Assembly (NCBI GenBank): GCA_020435995.1
Contig: JAGQYO010000001.1
Span: forward strand, 124,001 to 188,000
Reading direction: 5' to 3'
DNA length: 64,000 nt
From: Flavobacteriales bacterium
Lineage (GTDB): Bacteria > Bacteroidota > Bacteroidia > Flavobacteriales_G > Salibacteraceae
Both the position numbers and the translations under genes were made by a program. Under the pieces are notes generated by a model that saw only the letters and a program-made list of their open reading frames with translations, made no database searches and had not been told where the DNA came from. This document shows positions 27,193 through 35,578 of this stretch, piece by piece. The stretch's first letter is position 1, and each line of letters opens with the position of its first letter.

Positions 27193-27201
27193 AATAGCCA
27201 A

Positions 27202-28116
27202 ATGGCAAATCCTATCATCATTGGTTCGAGGGGAAGTGACCTGGCACTTTGGCAAGCCAATCACGTAAAATCACTTCTTGAAACTCAGGGAGTTTCTTCA
27301 GAAATAAAAATCATAAAAACCAGTGGTGACCTCATTCAAAACTTGAGCTTTGATAAAATGGAGGGTAAGGGCTTTTTCACCAAAGAAATTGAAGAAGCTT
27401 TACTTAACTCCGAAATTGATATCGCAGTTCATTCTCATAAAGACCTAGAAACCACTTCACCAGTAGGGTTGATGGTTTCAGCAGTATTAGATCGAGAAGA
27501 CCCTTGTGAACTCCTCATAATGAGAAAGGAGAGCTGGAGTGATCTTGAGAAATTTGAGCTGAAAAGGGATGCCATTATTGGAACTTCCTCCGCACGACGA
27601 CAAAACCAAATTAAGTTTTTTAGACCAGATTTACACATTAAGGATTTGCGCGGAAATGTGCCAACTAGAATTCAAAAACTGCGGGATGGAAATTACGATG
27701 CGATTTTGTTGGCCAAGGCTGGCGTGAAACGGCTAAAACTCGACCTCTCTGATTTAACGGTATTTGAATTAGATCCGCGAGAATTTATTCCAGCGCCTGC
27801 ACAGGGGGTTTTAGGGCTTCAAACAAGAGAAGGTATTTCCGAGATTAACCAAATCTTAGAAAAAATAAACCACCAAGAGGTACAAGAAATTACTGAAATT
27901 GAGCGAGGAATCCTTCGTTCGTGTGAAGGAGGTTGTCAGCTACCTTTAGGGGTATACTGCAACAAGGAGGGCAACGATTACCACCTCTGGGTTTCTTTTG
28001 CTTCAAGGGTAGATACAACGCCTAAAAGAGCTTATTTTGTAGAGACTTCCATAAAAGAGCTAAACCGAAAAGCGATGGCCTTTGTTCATGAAACAACTGA
28101 AAAAAAAAAGTCCTAA
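27202..28116 (+). CDS. hemC: Hydroxymethylbilane synthase (porphobilinogen deaminase)
   Basis: HemC joins four porphobilinogens into hydroxymethylbilane. The 304-residue sequence begins ANPIIIGSRGSDLALWQANH and contains IAVHSHKDLET, GTSSARRQNQI, LRGNVPTRIQKL, FIPAPAQGVLGLQTR and the dipyrromethane-cofactor cysteine in GGCQLPLGVYC. The C-terminus falls in an A10 tract: as written it ends EKKKS and TAA at 28114-28116, and the next gene's frame opens inside the same tract. See hemD for the consequence. Confidence 0.95.
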   Translation: MANPIIIGSRGSDLALWQANHVKSLLETQGVSSEIKIIKTSGDLIQNLSFDKMEGKGFFTKEIEEALLNSEIDIAVHSHKDLETTSPVGLMVSAVLDREDPCELLIMRKESWSDLEKFELKRDAIIGTSSARRQNQIKFFRPDLHIKDLRGNVPTRIQKLRDGNYDAILLAKAGVKRLKLDLSDLTVFELDPREFIPAPAQGVLGLQTREGISEINQILEKINHQEVQEITEIERGILRSCEGGCQLPLGVYCNKEGNDYHLWVSFASRVDTTPKRAYFVETSIKELNRKAMAFVHETTEKKKS

Positions 28117-28769
28117 TCACACGTGATTCTTCGGGTTTATTTGAATCTCAATTAACCCAATTAGGTCACACTGTTTACAAAACTGAATTTATACAGACAA
28201 TCGGGCTTGGGCCTGAAGTTCTTCCCACTTATTCTTGGCTGTTTTTTAATTCACCCCGGTGTTTTACTTTTTTTTTAGAAGCTTATGGCCAACATAGCTT
28301 TTTTAATAAAAAAATAGGATGTATAGGAGTAGGAACGGCTACTGTATTAAGGGAAAGTGGATTTAAGGTGCATTTTGAAGGAAAAGGAACCGACACCTTG
28401 AAAATTGCGCATGAGTTTTCAAATCTGGTATTAGATTATAATGAAACGGTCTTGTTTCCGCTGAGTGATAAAAGCCACAGAACGGTTAAGAAGGCCCTCG
28501 ACCCGAAGCAATACAGAGAAGTTGTGGTGTATAAAACCGAGCTTGTCGAAAGAGAGCTGGATCAAATATTTGATATTTTGGTATTTACCAGCCCTTCCAA
28601 TGTTAAAGGTTTTTTGAAAAGTGGCAACAGAACTCCACCGTCAGCACAAGTGATGAGTATTGGCAATTCTACGAAAGCCGAACTGCGAAAAAATGGAATT
28701 CAATCTACCATAAGTTGGGAACACACTGAACTGGCATTGGCAGATCGTGTGGCGGCTATTCTTTGCTAG
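28088..28769 (+). CDS. hemD: Uroporphyrinogen-III synthase, frame interrupted at an A10 tract
   Basis: HemD closes and inverts hydroxymethylbilane to uroporphyrinogen III. The frame covering 28101-28769 encodes about 220 residues starting VLITRDSSGLFESQL, then FFNSPRCFTFFLEAYG, CIGVGTATVLRESGFKVHF, TVLFPLSDKS, VVVYKTELVE, DILVFTSPSNVKGFL and a final ADRVAAILC; these are the usual HemD segments, so the gene is full length and conserved. Upstream in this frame is TGA at 28098-28100, and no ATG, GTG or TTG precedes the first strand. An ATG at 28088 would give MKQLKKK joined to VLITRD if the A10 tract (28100-28109) were A9. With A10 that ATG meets a stop at 28124. Slippage, a sequencing error or a rare start could explain it. 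The first GTG in frame, 28368, would cut off 40% of the protein. It ends overlapping the convergent DAHP synthase gene by 14 bases. Confidence 0.8.
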
Positions 28770-29817
28770 TAGTTTTTGCCGAAAGGGCAATTTGGGTTTT
28801 AATAGATTCTCCGTGTATTTTTTCAAAAATCTCGCGCACATAGGTTTCGTCTAGGCCCAAGTGGGAAGCTAGTTCGGTACGGGTTTGAAGAATCTCGTTC
28901 CATCTTTCCAATTGAAAAATGGTTACATCATTATCTCGTTTATACGCACCCATCATTTCCACCAAGTCCATTCTTGATTTCAGTATATGGACGAGGTCTT
29001 CATCAATTTTATCAATTTTTGACCTCAGCTCCTCAAGTTGATTTACAAAAAATGCATCTGAAAATGTTTTTGATTTATAATGCAGCGAATTCAAAAGTTG
29101 AATAAGCTCATTTGGCGTAATTTGTTGTTGAGGATCACTCAATGCCTTGGAGGGATTGGGATGTACTTCTATCATTAAACCACTTAAACCCAAATCAATG
29201 GCTTTTTGACTTATTTCAAAAACCAATTTTTGGTTGCCCCCAATGTGGCTGGGATCGCAAATAATATCTAAGTCGGGAAAACGGCGCTGCAATTCAATTG
29301 GAATTTCCCACAGCGGAATGTTTCTGTAAGCTGATTTTCTAAAGCTCGAAAAACCTCTATGAATGGCAGAAACTGATTTTACATTAGATCTCGTAACCCG
29401 CTCTATTGCCCCTACCCATAAGTCAATTTCGGGGTGGATAGGATTTTTGACAAAAACCTGAGTTGCTGATCCGGCCAAGGCATCTGCTATTTCTTGTACC
29501 GCAAAGGGACTTACTGTAGTGCGGGCTCCTATCCAAAAACAATCAATTCCGTGATGTAATGCCAACTCCACGTGCTTGGGGCTTGCTACTTCAATCATTA
29601 CAGGAAGGTCAAATTGCTTTTTTATTTGTGCTAACCACGGAAGTGCTTTTTCTCCGAGTCCTTCAAAGCTGTTTGGTCGAGTTCGAGGTTTCCATACGCC
29701 CGCCCTAAACATATCAACTGAAGAATTCGCGACGAGTTCTTGTGCCACCGACATTACTTGGAGTTCGCTTTCTGCGCTACAAGGGCCTGCTATTATTAAG
29801 GGTTTTTTTCTTGTCAT
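28756..29817 (-). CDS. Bifunctional DAHP synthase / chorismate mutase type II
   Basis: The N-terminal domain (about residues 1-255: KKPLIIAGPCSAESELQVM, FRAGVWKPRTRPNSFEGLG, FWIGARTTVSPFAVQEIAD, HRGFSS, DLDIICDPSHIGGN, GLMIEVHPNPSKALSD) is a DAHP synthase of the Kdo8P-synthase-like class, condensing PEP and erythrose-4-phosphate. The C-terminal domain (about 265-350: ELRSKIDKIDEDLVHILKSR, MDLVEMMGAYKRDN) is a chorismate mutase of the AroQ type. The fusion links first and branch-point steps of aromatic synthesis, a Bacteroidota arrangement in which the mutase domain can act in feedback control. ATG 29817 fits the conserved start; a TTG at 29844 overlaps the promoter. Confidence 0.95.
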   Translation of the reverse strand: MTRKKPLIIAGPCSAESELQVMSVAQELVANSSVDMFRAGVWKPRTRPNSFEGLGEKALPWLAQIKKQFDLPVMIEVASPKHVELALHHGIDCFWIGARTTVSPFAVQEIADALAGSATQVFVKNPIHPEIDLWVGAIERVTRSNVKSVSAIHRGFSSFRKSAYRNIPLWEIPIELQRRFPDLDIICDPSHIGGNQKLVFEISQKAIDLGLSGLMIEVHPNPSKALSDPQQQITPNELIQLLNSLHYKSKTFSDAFFVNQLEELRSKIDKIDEDLVHILKSRMDLVEMMGAYKRDNDVTIFQLERWNEILQTRTELASHLGLDETYVREIFEKIHGESIKTQIALSAKTTSKE

Positions 29818-29831
29818 TTGTGTGGAGCTTG

Positions 29832-29860
29832 CAAATTTACTCAAGCTTCTGGTAACTCAA
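29832..29860 (-). promoter_or_regulatory. Promoter of DAHP synthase/chorismate mutase gene
   Basis: On the minus strand TTG (plus 29858-29860) is followed after 18 bases by TAAATTTG (plus 29832-29839), matching TTG-N(17-23)-TAnnTTTG. The ATG follows 14 bases downstream. Confidence 0.7.
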
Positions 29861-29872
29861 TGACAAAGTGAG

Positions 29873-32224
29873 CTAGTACTTGGTTTTAATTATTTTAAAT
29901 ACTTGAATGCCTGATTCGCTCGGAATGGCAAGCAAGTAAACACCATTTGAATATTGTGATAAGTCTATTTCCATATTTTTTTGAATGTCTGCTTCCAATA
30001 GGGCCATACCCTGGGTGTTAAATACCGTAAGCTTGCCTATATTTTCAATAACGGCTTGCGCTGAAAAGTTTAAGTGAATTAGCCCAGAAGTGGGGTTTGG
30101 AAAAATATTGAAATTGGGTAGCCGATGAGGCCTAACAACATCCGTTGTGTCTCCAGTGTCAATTGTGTCGATGGGGTCTGGTTGTCGGAGGATGTTGCCG
30201 CCATCTTTAAGCAATATACTTATGCCCCCTGTTTGTTGTCCATAACATAGGTCAAACTTACCATCTCCAGTGATATCGCCCCCAGTAATGCTTACATTTC
30301 TTGCGTAGGTAAAAGATTCGTTTAGCTTGGTCAAATTGCTATTTCCAGTTGAATCTAGACCACTATACAATTCGATATAGCCATCCGAACGACCTAAAAA
30401 CAAATACTCTTTTCTGCCTACTGTATCTTTTCCGGTGCTATCTAGGTTCGCTATAAACACGGTATTGAACTGGCTCGAAACCACTATGTTGCCAAAGCTT
30501 GGGCTGTAATTTAAATACGAAAAGCGCGGCGCAGAGCTAGTGCCAATATTTGGAAAGTATTTAATAGATAATTGTTCTGATCCAACGAGCAAATCCATTT
30601 TGGAGTCATGGTTGACGTCGTATAGGTAAGGTCTGGCGCCAATTCCAAGGTTTATGGTATCAAATGCTTTTTTTGTTTTTTGGAAAATACATGAATCTGC
30701 TGGGCTTACCGCAATGTTTTCGAAGTAGGTAACATTACCCATGTAGTTAGCTACGAGTAGATCTTGGTCGCCATCACCGTCTAGATCCCCAAATGCGGGG
30801 AACAATCCAGTATCGTTAATGCCTAAATAATTATCTGAAATTAACCGAAAGCGCGGATCTGTTTTCGACCCATAGTTGAGATACAAAGATAGACTACCCA
30901 CGTACTGAGTGTTTCCGATATACTTTCCATAATTTCCTGCTACAATATCAAGTAAGGAGTCTCCATTGATATCGATAAAACTTGGATAGGCATCAGTGCC
31001 TTTATCGATCATAGAACCCACCAAAAAGTCTTTTCCTTCAAATTTCCATGATACCCGATTATCCCTGTCTTGGTTTTTGTAATAGTGAACCTGATTTACA
31101 TTCTCAAATTCGAAATAGGCATTGGGAGCAACCACCAGATCTTTTACACCATCGTTATTTGTTTCTACATAATACGCGGCTGGAAACACGTCAACTTCGA
31201 TGGGAACTGTTGTTCTTGGATAGGTAGTGTCTTGGCTTACCATTCTTGCGCGGTTACGTGTTCCACCGTTAATAGCACCAATCATTGTCTTAAAAGAAAG
31301 ATCGCCTAGAATTACATCAGTTAAGCTATCTCCATTTAAATCATGGGCAAAAATGGTTGACCCAACATGCCTAGCCCCCGAACCTGAATGATGATCCTTT
31401 TTTACAGGTATTCCCGTACATGCATCGAGGAATAATTCAAACTTAAACTGACTTTCTTCAAACCGGCCCCAACAATAAGTGCTATCTCTAAAGTCGAGGC
31501 TATCAGGCACACCATAAAACTCCATTGACATGTTGCGATAGAAGGTAATGGTATTAGAATTATTACCAAAGGAGAGGATATCCATGTCGCCATCAGAATC
31601 TATATCATGTAGAGCTGGAATATCTCCAGGTTCGCAGAAAACATTAGAATACCAATAACTGGCACCCCTATAGAATTTAAATGTTAGGTAGTCGACGTAT
31701 GTATTGCTGTCGTTCGGACTTTTCCATTTAAGCTCTTCAAATATCAAGGAATCTGCATCTCGCGAAGTAGAGATATTTTTATACACCTTGAAGTCGCCCC
31801 CACTCCAAAAAGTTGTGGACGCACTGGTAAAAAGGTCATCAAAGCCATCGTTGTTATAATCATAAATCATGGCATAATTCCACATTCTTGGGAATCGAAC
31901 TTCATATTCGGGGGCGTGTCTGTAAATGGTTTTTTCGCGGTTACCTGTATTTATAAATGTTCGCGATTCTGAACCATCTCGATCATATACAAAAAGATCG
32001 GGATGGGCATCGCCGTTGAGATTAATGGTATAAAACTGAGGAGTATTCAGCCCGCCCGCCCAAGGATTTCTCAGGGTGTCGGTTCCATCAATTACTTCTA
32101 TAGAATCATAGCGCCCGTATTTCAATAGGTCCAACTGGGAAAATAATGGTTGGCACATGAGCAATAAAATCCCTAGAAAAAATGTTATAGGTGACACCAA
32201 AGAAATAAAAAATGATCGAGCCAT
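29873..32224 (-). CDS. FG-GAP/VCBS-repeat protein with T9SS type A sorting domain
   Basis: From ATG 32224 the product is 783 residues with a signal peptide (SPITFFLGILLLMCQPLFSQ). Repeated calcium-binding-like FG-GAP units occur along the protein: LNGDAHPDLFVYDRDG, DYNNDGFDDLFTSAS, DIDSDGDMDILSFG, DLDGDGDQDLLVANYMG, DVNHDSKMDLLVG and DITGDGKFDLCYG, suggesting an integrin-like beta-propeller. The last about 75 residues (FNIFPNPTSGLIHLNF, then IGKLTVFNTQGMALLEADIQ, DLSQYSNGVYLLAI, KIIKTKY) are a type A T9SS C-terminal signal, so the protein is exported across the outer membrane. Ligand unknown. Upstream in-frame ATGs at 32269 and before overlap the divergent gene and add no signal-like sequence. 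Confidence 0.9.
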   Translation of the reverse strand: MARSFFISLVSPITFFLGILLLMCQPLFSQLDLLKYGRYDSIEVIDGTDTLRNPWAGGLNTPQFYTINLNGDAHPDLFVYDRDGSESRTFINTGNREKTIYRHAPEYEVRFPRMWNYAMIYDYNNDGFDDLFTSASTTFWSGGDFKVYKNISTSRDADSLIFEELKWKSPNDSNTYVDYLTFKFYRGASYWYSNVFCEPGDIPALHDIDSDGDMDILSFGNNSNTITFYRNMSMEFYGVPDSLDFRDSTYCWGRFEESQFKFELFLDACTGIPVKKDHHSGSGARHVGSTIFAHDLNGDSLTDVILGDLSFKTMIGAINGGTRNRARMVSQDTTYPRTTVPIEVDVFPAAYYVETNNDGVKDLVVAPNAYFEFENVNQVHYYKNQDRDNRVSWKFEGKDFLVGSMIDKGTDAYPSFIDINGDSLLDIVAGNYGKYIGNTQYVGSLSLYLNYGSKTDPRFRLISDNYLGINDTGLFPAFGDLDGDGDQDLLVANYMGNVTYFENIAVSPADSCIFQKTKKAFDTINLGIGARPYLYDVNHDSKMDLLVGSEQLSIKYFPNIGTSSAPRFSYLNYSPSFGNIVVSSQFNTVFIANLDSTGKDTVGRKEYLFLGRSDGYIELYSGLDSTGNSNLTKLNESFTYARNVSITGGDITGDGKFDLCYGQQTGGISILLKDGGNILRQPDPIDTIDTGDTTDVVRPHRLPNFNIFPNPTSGLIHLNFSAQAVIENIGKLTVFNTQGMALLEADIQKNMEIDLSQYSNGVYLLAIPSESGIQVFKIIKTKY

Positions 32225-32321
32225 TGATTTGTAAATTGAAGTACTAAACTGCGAAGCCAAAGTTAGCATGGTTTTGATAAAAAAATCAGATATCAAAAAG
32301 ACTACATTTGCACCGTTTTTA

Positions 32322-32996
32322 ATGAAAATTTCTGCACTTATATTCTTGACGTTATTATCGTCAATGGTTGCCTTCGGTCAAAAGTCCACTGATTTAAAAC
32401 GACCTATAAAAAAAGACAACTTGGTGATTGATTTGACCTACGATGGCCTGATAAATCACCCTAATGGCGTTTCTTTTTATTTTGGCTACGGTGCTTCCTT
32501 TCAAGGAATGATAGACCTTCCGCTAAATTCTAAGGTAATGAATGGGGCATTTGGAGTTGCGTTTTCAAATTCCAATTATTACAACAACGGCTATCCGTTT
32601 CACAAAGACACTTCAGGCAACGACTATACGCAGTTTTATCCGATTCCTTCCGATTCGAGTTATAAGAGAAGTAAGTTCATTACCAATTATTTAGATTTTC
32701 CTTTTGAGTTAAGATTTAGGTCTACGCCTAATTCAAAAGGCCATAGTTGGAAGGTTTCGGCGGGGTTTAGGGTTGGTGTTAAGTTAGGAGCCAGAAACAA
32801 AGTTGTTACTTCAGACAATAAGTTTGTGAACTACGATCAACCTAACGTAATCAGAACCAGATATGGAATTACGGGCAGAGTTGGCTATGGCAGAGTTGGC
32901 CTAGTGGGTTATTACAGCCTTACAACCTTATTCACTCCAGAGAAAGGTCATGAAATGATTCCCTTTAGTTTAGGAATGACTATTTCGCCCTTCTAG
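32322..32996 (+). CDS. Outer-membrane beta-barrel protein, PorT-like
   Basis: From ATG 32322 the product is about 224 residues with a signal peptide (KISALIFLTLLSSMVAFGQ). Short amphipathic strands follow: GVSFYFGYGASFQGMIDLP, FITNYLDFPFELRFRSTP, SWKVSAGFRVGVKLGARNKV, TGRVGYGRVGLVGYYS and the ending PFSLGMTISPF with terminal aromatic residue. This looks like the small eight-strand barrel superfamily of Bacteroidota that includes PorT, but I cannot show it is PorT itself. The frame extends up to ATG 32268, which overlaps the divergent gene's upstream extension; 32322 gives the better signal peptide. It shares its stop palindrome CTAG with the convergent response regulator gene. Confidence 0.78.
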   Translation: MKISALIFLTLLSSMVAFGQKSTDLKRPIKKDNLVIDLTYDGLINHPNGVSFYFGYGASFQGMIDLPLNSKVMNGAFGVAFSNSNYYNNGYPFHKDTSGNDYTQFYPIPSDSSYKRSKFITNYLDFPFELRFRSTPNSKGHSWKVSAGFRVGVKLGARNKVVTSDNKFVNYDQPNVIRTRYGITGRVGYGRVGLVGYYSLTTLFTPEKGHEMIPFSLGMTISPF

Positions 32997-33385
32997 TAAG
33001 TTTTTATCAAACAAGTTTCCTTAATAGTTTGAATTAAATCGTGGTGGTTGAGTGGTTTTGCAAAAAAATTGTCAAAACCAAGGTTCATATAATAATCCCT
33101 GTCTTCTGGCAGTGCCATTCCAGTAATTGCAAATATTTGGGTATCGTTGTTCAGTGAATCCTTGCGAAGCTCCTCAAGCACTTCAGTTCCATCCATGGAG
33201 TGTCCAAGTTCAATGTCTAGCAGCACCACATCAAAATTATCTTTGTTGGACAAATGAAGTGCTTCAACACCATTACGAGCTACTACAACTCTAAAGGATT
33301 TAGAAAGGAGTTTTTCCATGACGTAGATACTGACCTCGTCATTTTCTACCAATAGGACCCTAATATTTGGAAATTCTGCAGCCAT
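32993..33385 (-). CDS. Single-domain response regulator (CheY-like receiver)
   Basis: A 130-residue receiver domain with no output domain. Landmarks are the acidic pocket VLLVENDEVS, the phosphoacceptor aspartate in FDVVLLDIELG, the switch threonine in IFAITGMALPEDRDYY and the lysine in DNFFAKPLNHHDL. Such stand-alone receivers pass phosphate in a phosphorelay or bind a partner protein. No histidine kinase is adjacent, so its partner is encoded elsewhere or in trans. The stop codon shares the CTAG palindrome with the convergent barrel gene. Confidence 0.92.
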   Translation of the reverse strand: MAAEFPNIRVLLVENDEVSIYVMEKLLSKSFRVVVARNGVEALHLSNKDNFDVVLLDIELGHSMDGTEVLEELRKDSLNNDTQIFAITGMALPEDRDYYMNLGFDNFFAKPLNHHDLIQTIKETCLIKTY

Positions 33386-33481
33386 GCGAGTTATCTTTAA
33401 GTTGATCCAAAAATATCATCGCAAATGGCACTTTTGAGGCGGAAAGGGTTGGCAGTTATAAACCTATTTTTGTTGAAAGGG

Positions 33482-33997
33482 CTATATTTTGCCCATTTGC
33501 CCTTTGAGCATTCTCACTTGATCGTTGAGCAATTTGGCCTTATCGAATTTTTTAACCTGACTTAAATAGGTGAGCGCCTCACGCTTTCTTCTTCGAGTCA
33601 TAGCTACACCAGCCAAATTCAAATATGCCATCGCTTTATCGTGATCCATATTCAAGCCCACGTTCAAGGCTTTTTTGAAAAGCTTTTCGGAAGCCCCAAT
33701 ATTTTGCCCTTGTGATTCTACTAACCCATTAAGGAAATAGTAATAGGCTTGCTGCTTGGCTGGCATTTGTTCTGGATGCTTTACAAACCCTAATATTTTT
33801 TTCGCACTGTCGAATTTACTTCTTCTAATTTGTAAGAAAGCCAGCAAGTTAATTTCATGTTTAAAAAGTAATAAAACAACGAGCCCAATGATTAGAATGA
33901 GCATAATTCCATTACCAATATGGCCATCCATAAACTCAAAAACCATGAGCGTTGCGAAAAGCACTATGAGGATATACTTAATTATTTTATTGATCAT
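33482..33997 (-). CDS. Small membrane protein with TPR-like helices
   Basis: From ATG 33997 the product has 171 residues. Two membrane helices at the N-terminus (IIKYILIVLFATLMVFEFM and GIMLILIIGLVVLLLF) are followed by a helical cytoplasmic or periplasmic region with TPR-like spacing: KFDSAKKILGFVKHPEQMP, YYFLNGLVESQGQNIGAS, EKLFKKALNVGLNMDH, KAMAYLNLAGVAMTRR. I recognise no specific family. An upstream TTG-type extension to 34045 adds residues without a helix and is rejected. The gene lies 19-66 bases after GH3 on the same strand, perhaps cotranscribed. Confidence 0.75.
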   Translation of the reverse strand: MINKIIKYILIVLFATLMVFEFMDGHIGNGIMLILIIGLVVLLLFKHEINLLAFLQIRRSKFDSAKKILGFVKHPEQMPAKQQAYYYFLNGLVESQGQNIGASEKLFKKALNVGLNMDHDKAMAYLNLAGVAMTRRRKREALTYLSQVKKFDKAKLLNDQVRMLKGQMGKI

Positions 33998-34063
33998 AAA
34001 CCTGTAATAATTGGCGGCAAATGTAAGCCTAAAGCTAGGATGCACAAAGACGAAAAGGGTTCA

Positions 34064-35560
34064 TTAAAGTTTAAATTCCGCTAACAAGCTTGCTATATCG
34101 CGGTCGTTAGTCAATCTCGGGATTTTGTTTTGCCCTCCAAGCTTTCCTTTGCTTTTCATGGCAGCTACAAAAGCACCTTCAGCCACACAAGATATAACCA
34201 AACGGCGAAGGATATTTCCTTTTCTGAGGTCGAAATAATAAGGATTTAGGCTTTGTAATTTTTGATCAACTGCTTCGGCAAAAGCCTCCAAATCAATTGG
34301 TGTTTTGTCGAATTCTATAAACCATTCGTGGTAGGGTAGTCCTTCCTTTGGACTAACCTGTGGCGCCACATGAAACTCCCTTACAGTGCAAGATGCTTTA
34401 CTAGACCCTTCGACCATACTTTTTTCTACCTCTTCGGCAATAACATGCTCTCCAAACGCCGACGTAAAATGTTTAATTCTTCCTGAAACAACTACGCGAT
34501 AAGGGTTTTTAGAAACAAATTTTACTGTATCACCAATGTTATATCCCCAAAGTCCTGCATTAGTATTCAGAATTAGGGCGTAGTTCACACCGAGCTCAAC
34601 TTTTTCAAGCGGAATTCTGCTGGGTTTTTCTTTCGAAAGTTCATCAACTGGAATAAACTCAAAAAAGATTCCATGGTTCACAACCAACAATAGGCCTTTT
34701 TCTTTTTGAGAATCTTGAAAAGCAAAAAAACCTTCTGATGCAGGGAAGGTTTCAACACTATCTATTTTCTTACCGATAAGGGAATCGAAAATGGGGCGGT
34801 AGGGCTCGAAGTTCACCCCACCATAAACGAATAAGGAGAAATTCGGAAACACCTCTGCCACGGTTTTCTTTCCCGTTTTTTCCAATAGTTTTTCAAAATA
34901 CATCTGAACCCAGGCTGGAATTCCGCTGATCAATCTTAGGTCCTGATCGAAAGTTTCGTCTACAATGGCTTCCACCTTTTGTTCCCAGTCGTCAATACAA
35001 TTGGTTTTAAAAGTGGGTACCCTGTTTTTTTGCAAATAGGCGGGTACATGATGTGCAACTATTCCACTAAGTCTGCCTAGTGGAATTCCATTTTTAGATG
35101 CTAAAGTTGGGCTGCCTTGGAGAAAAATCATTTTGCCGTCGAGAAAGCTGGCATTTCCAGTTTCGTGGATATAAGACAGCAGAGCGTGTTTGGCCGAGTC
35201 GATGTGGTTTGGAATAGATTCTTTGGAAATTGGAATATACTTGGCCCCAGATGTAGTCCCAGATGTTTTGCAGAGATAAATCGGTTTTCCAGGCCATAAA
35301 ATATCGGGGTAGCCTTTCACAACTTCGTCGATATAGCTTTTGAGCTGCTCATAATCTCTAATAGGAACGTTTTTAACAAAGTCGTCATACGTATGAATGG
35401 ATTCGAAATTATGCTCCTTTCCAAATTTGGTGTGCTTTGCTTGGCGAATTAAGTTCTGAAAAATCTGATGTTGAGCATCGGCTGGATGCAAAACAGCCTT
35501 TCTCAATTTCCCAATGAGAAAGGCTGCGTAATATTTCGAAATAAAAGACTTGACTCCCAT
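34064..35560 (-). CDS. GH3 family acyl-acid amido synthetase
   Basis: A 498-residue adenylate-forming enzyme of the GH3 type first known as plant auxin-responsive proteins. The ATP-binding loop is YLCKTSGTTSGAKYIPIS; other conserved parts are FVYGGVNFEPYRPIF, TFPASEGFFAFQ, YALILNTNAGLWGYNIGDTV and RIKHFTSAFGEHVIAEEVE. GH3 enzymes adenylate a carboxylic acid and attach an amino acid; the bacterial substrate is unknown. Full length for the family. The gene follows the DUF3078 gene with 18 bases between, so the pair is probably one transcript. Confidence 0.92.
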   Translation of the reverse strand: MGVKSFISKYYAAFLIGKLRKAVLHPADAQHQIFQNLIRQAKHTKFGKEHNFESIHTYDDFVKNVPIRDYEQLKSYIDEVVKGYPDILWPGKPIYLCKTSGTTSGAKYIPISKESIPNHIDSAKHALLSYIHETGNASFLDGKMIFLQGSPTLASKNGIPLGRLSGIVAHHVPAYLQKNRVPTFKTNCIDDWEQKVEAIVDETFDQDLRLISGIPAWVQMYFEKLLEKTGKKTVAEVFPNFSLFVYGGVNFEPYRPIFDSLIGKKIDSVETFPASEGFFAFQDSQKEKGLLLVVNHGIFFEFIPVDELSKEKPSRIPLEKVELGVNYALILNTNAGLWGYNIGDTVKFVSKNPYRVVVSGRIKHFTSAFGEHVIAEEVEKSMVEGSSKASCTVREFHVAPQVSPKEGLPYHEWFIEFDKTPIDLEAFAEAVDQKLQSLNPYYFDLRKGNILRRLVISCVAEGAFVAAMKSKGKLGGQNKIPRLTNDRDIASLLAEFKL

Positions 35561-35578
35561 TGAGAAGTCAAAATTAGC

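Noticed and set aside
28368-28769. HemD as a short protein starting with GTG 28368
   Set aside because: It would remove about 40% of a conserved enzyme; the open frame before it encodes the usual first HemD half.
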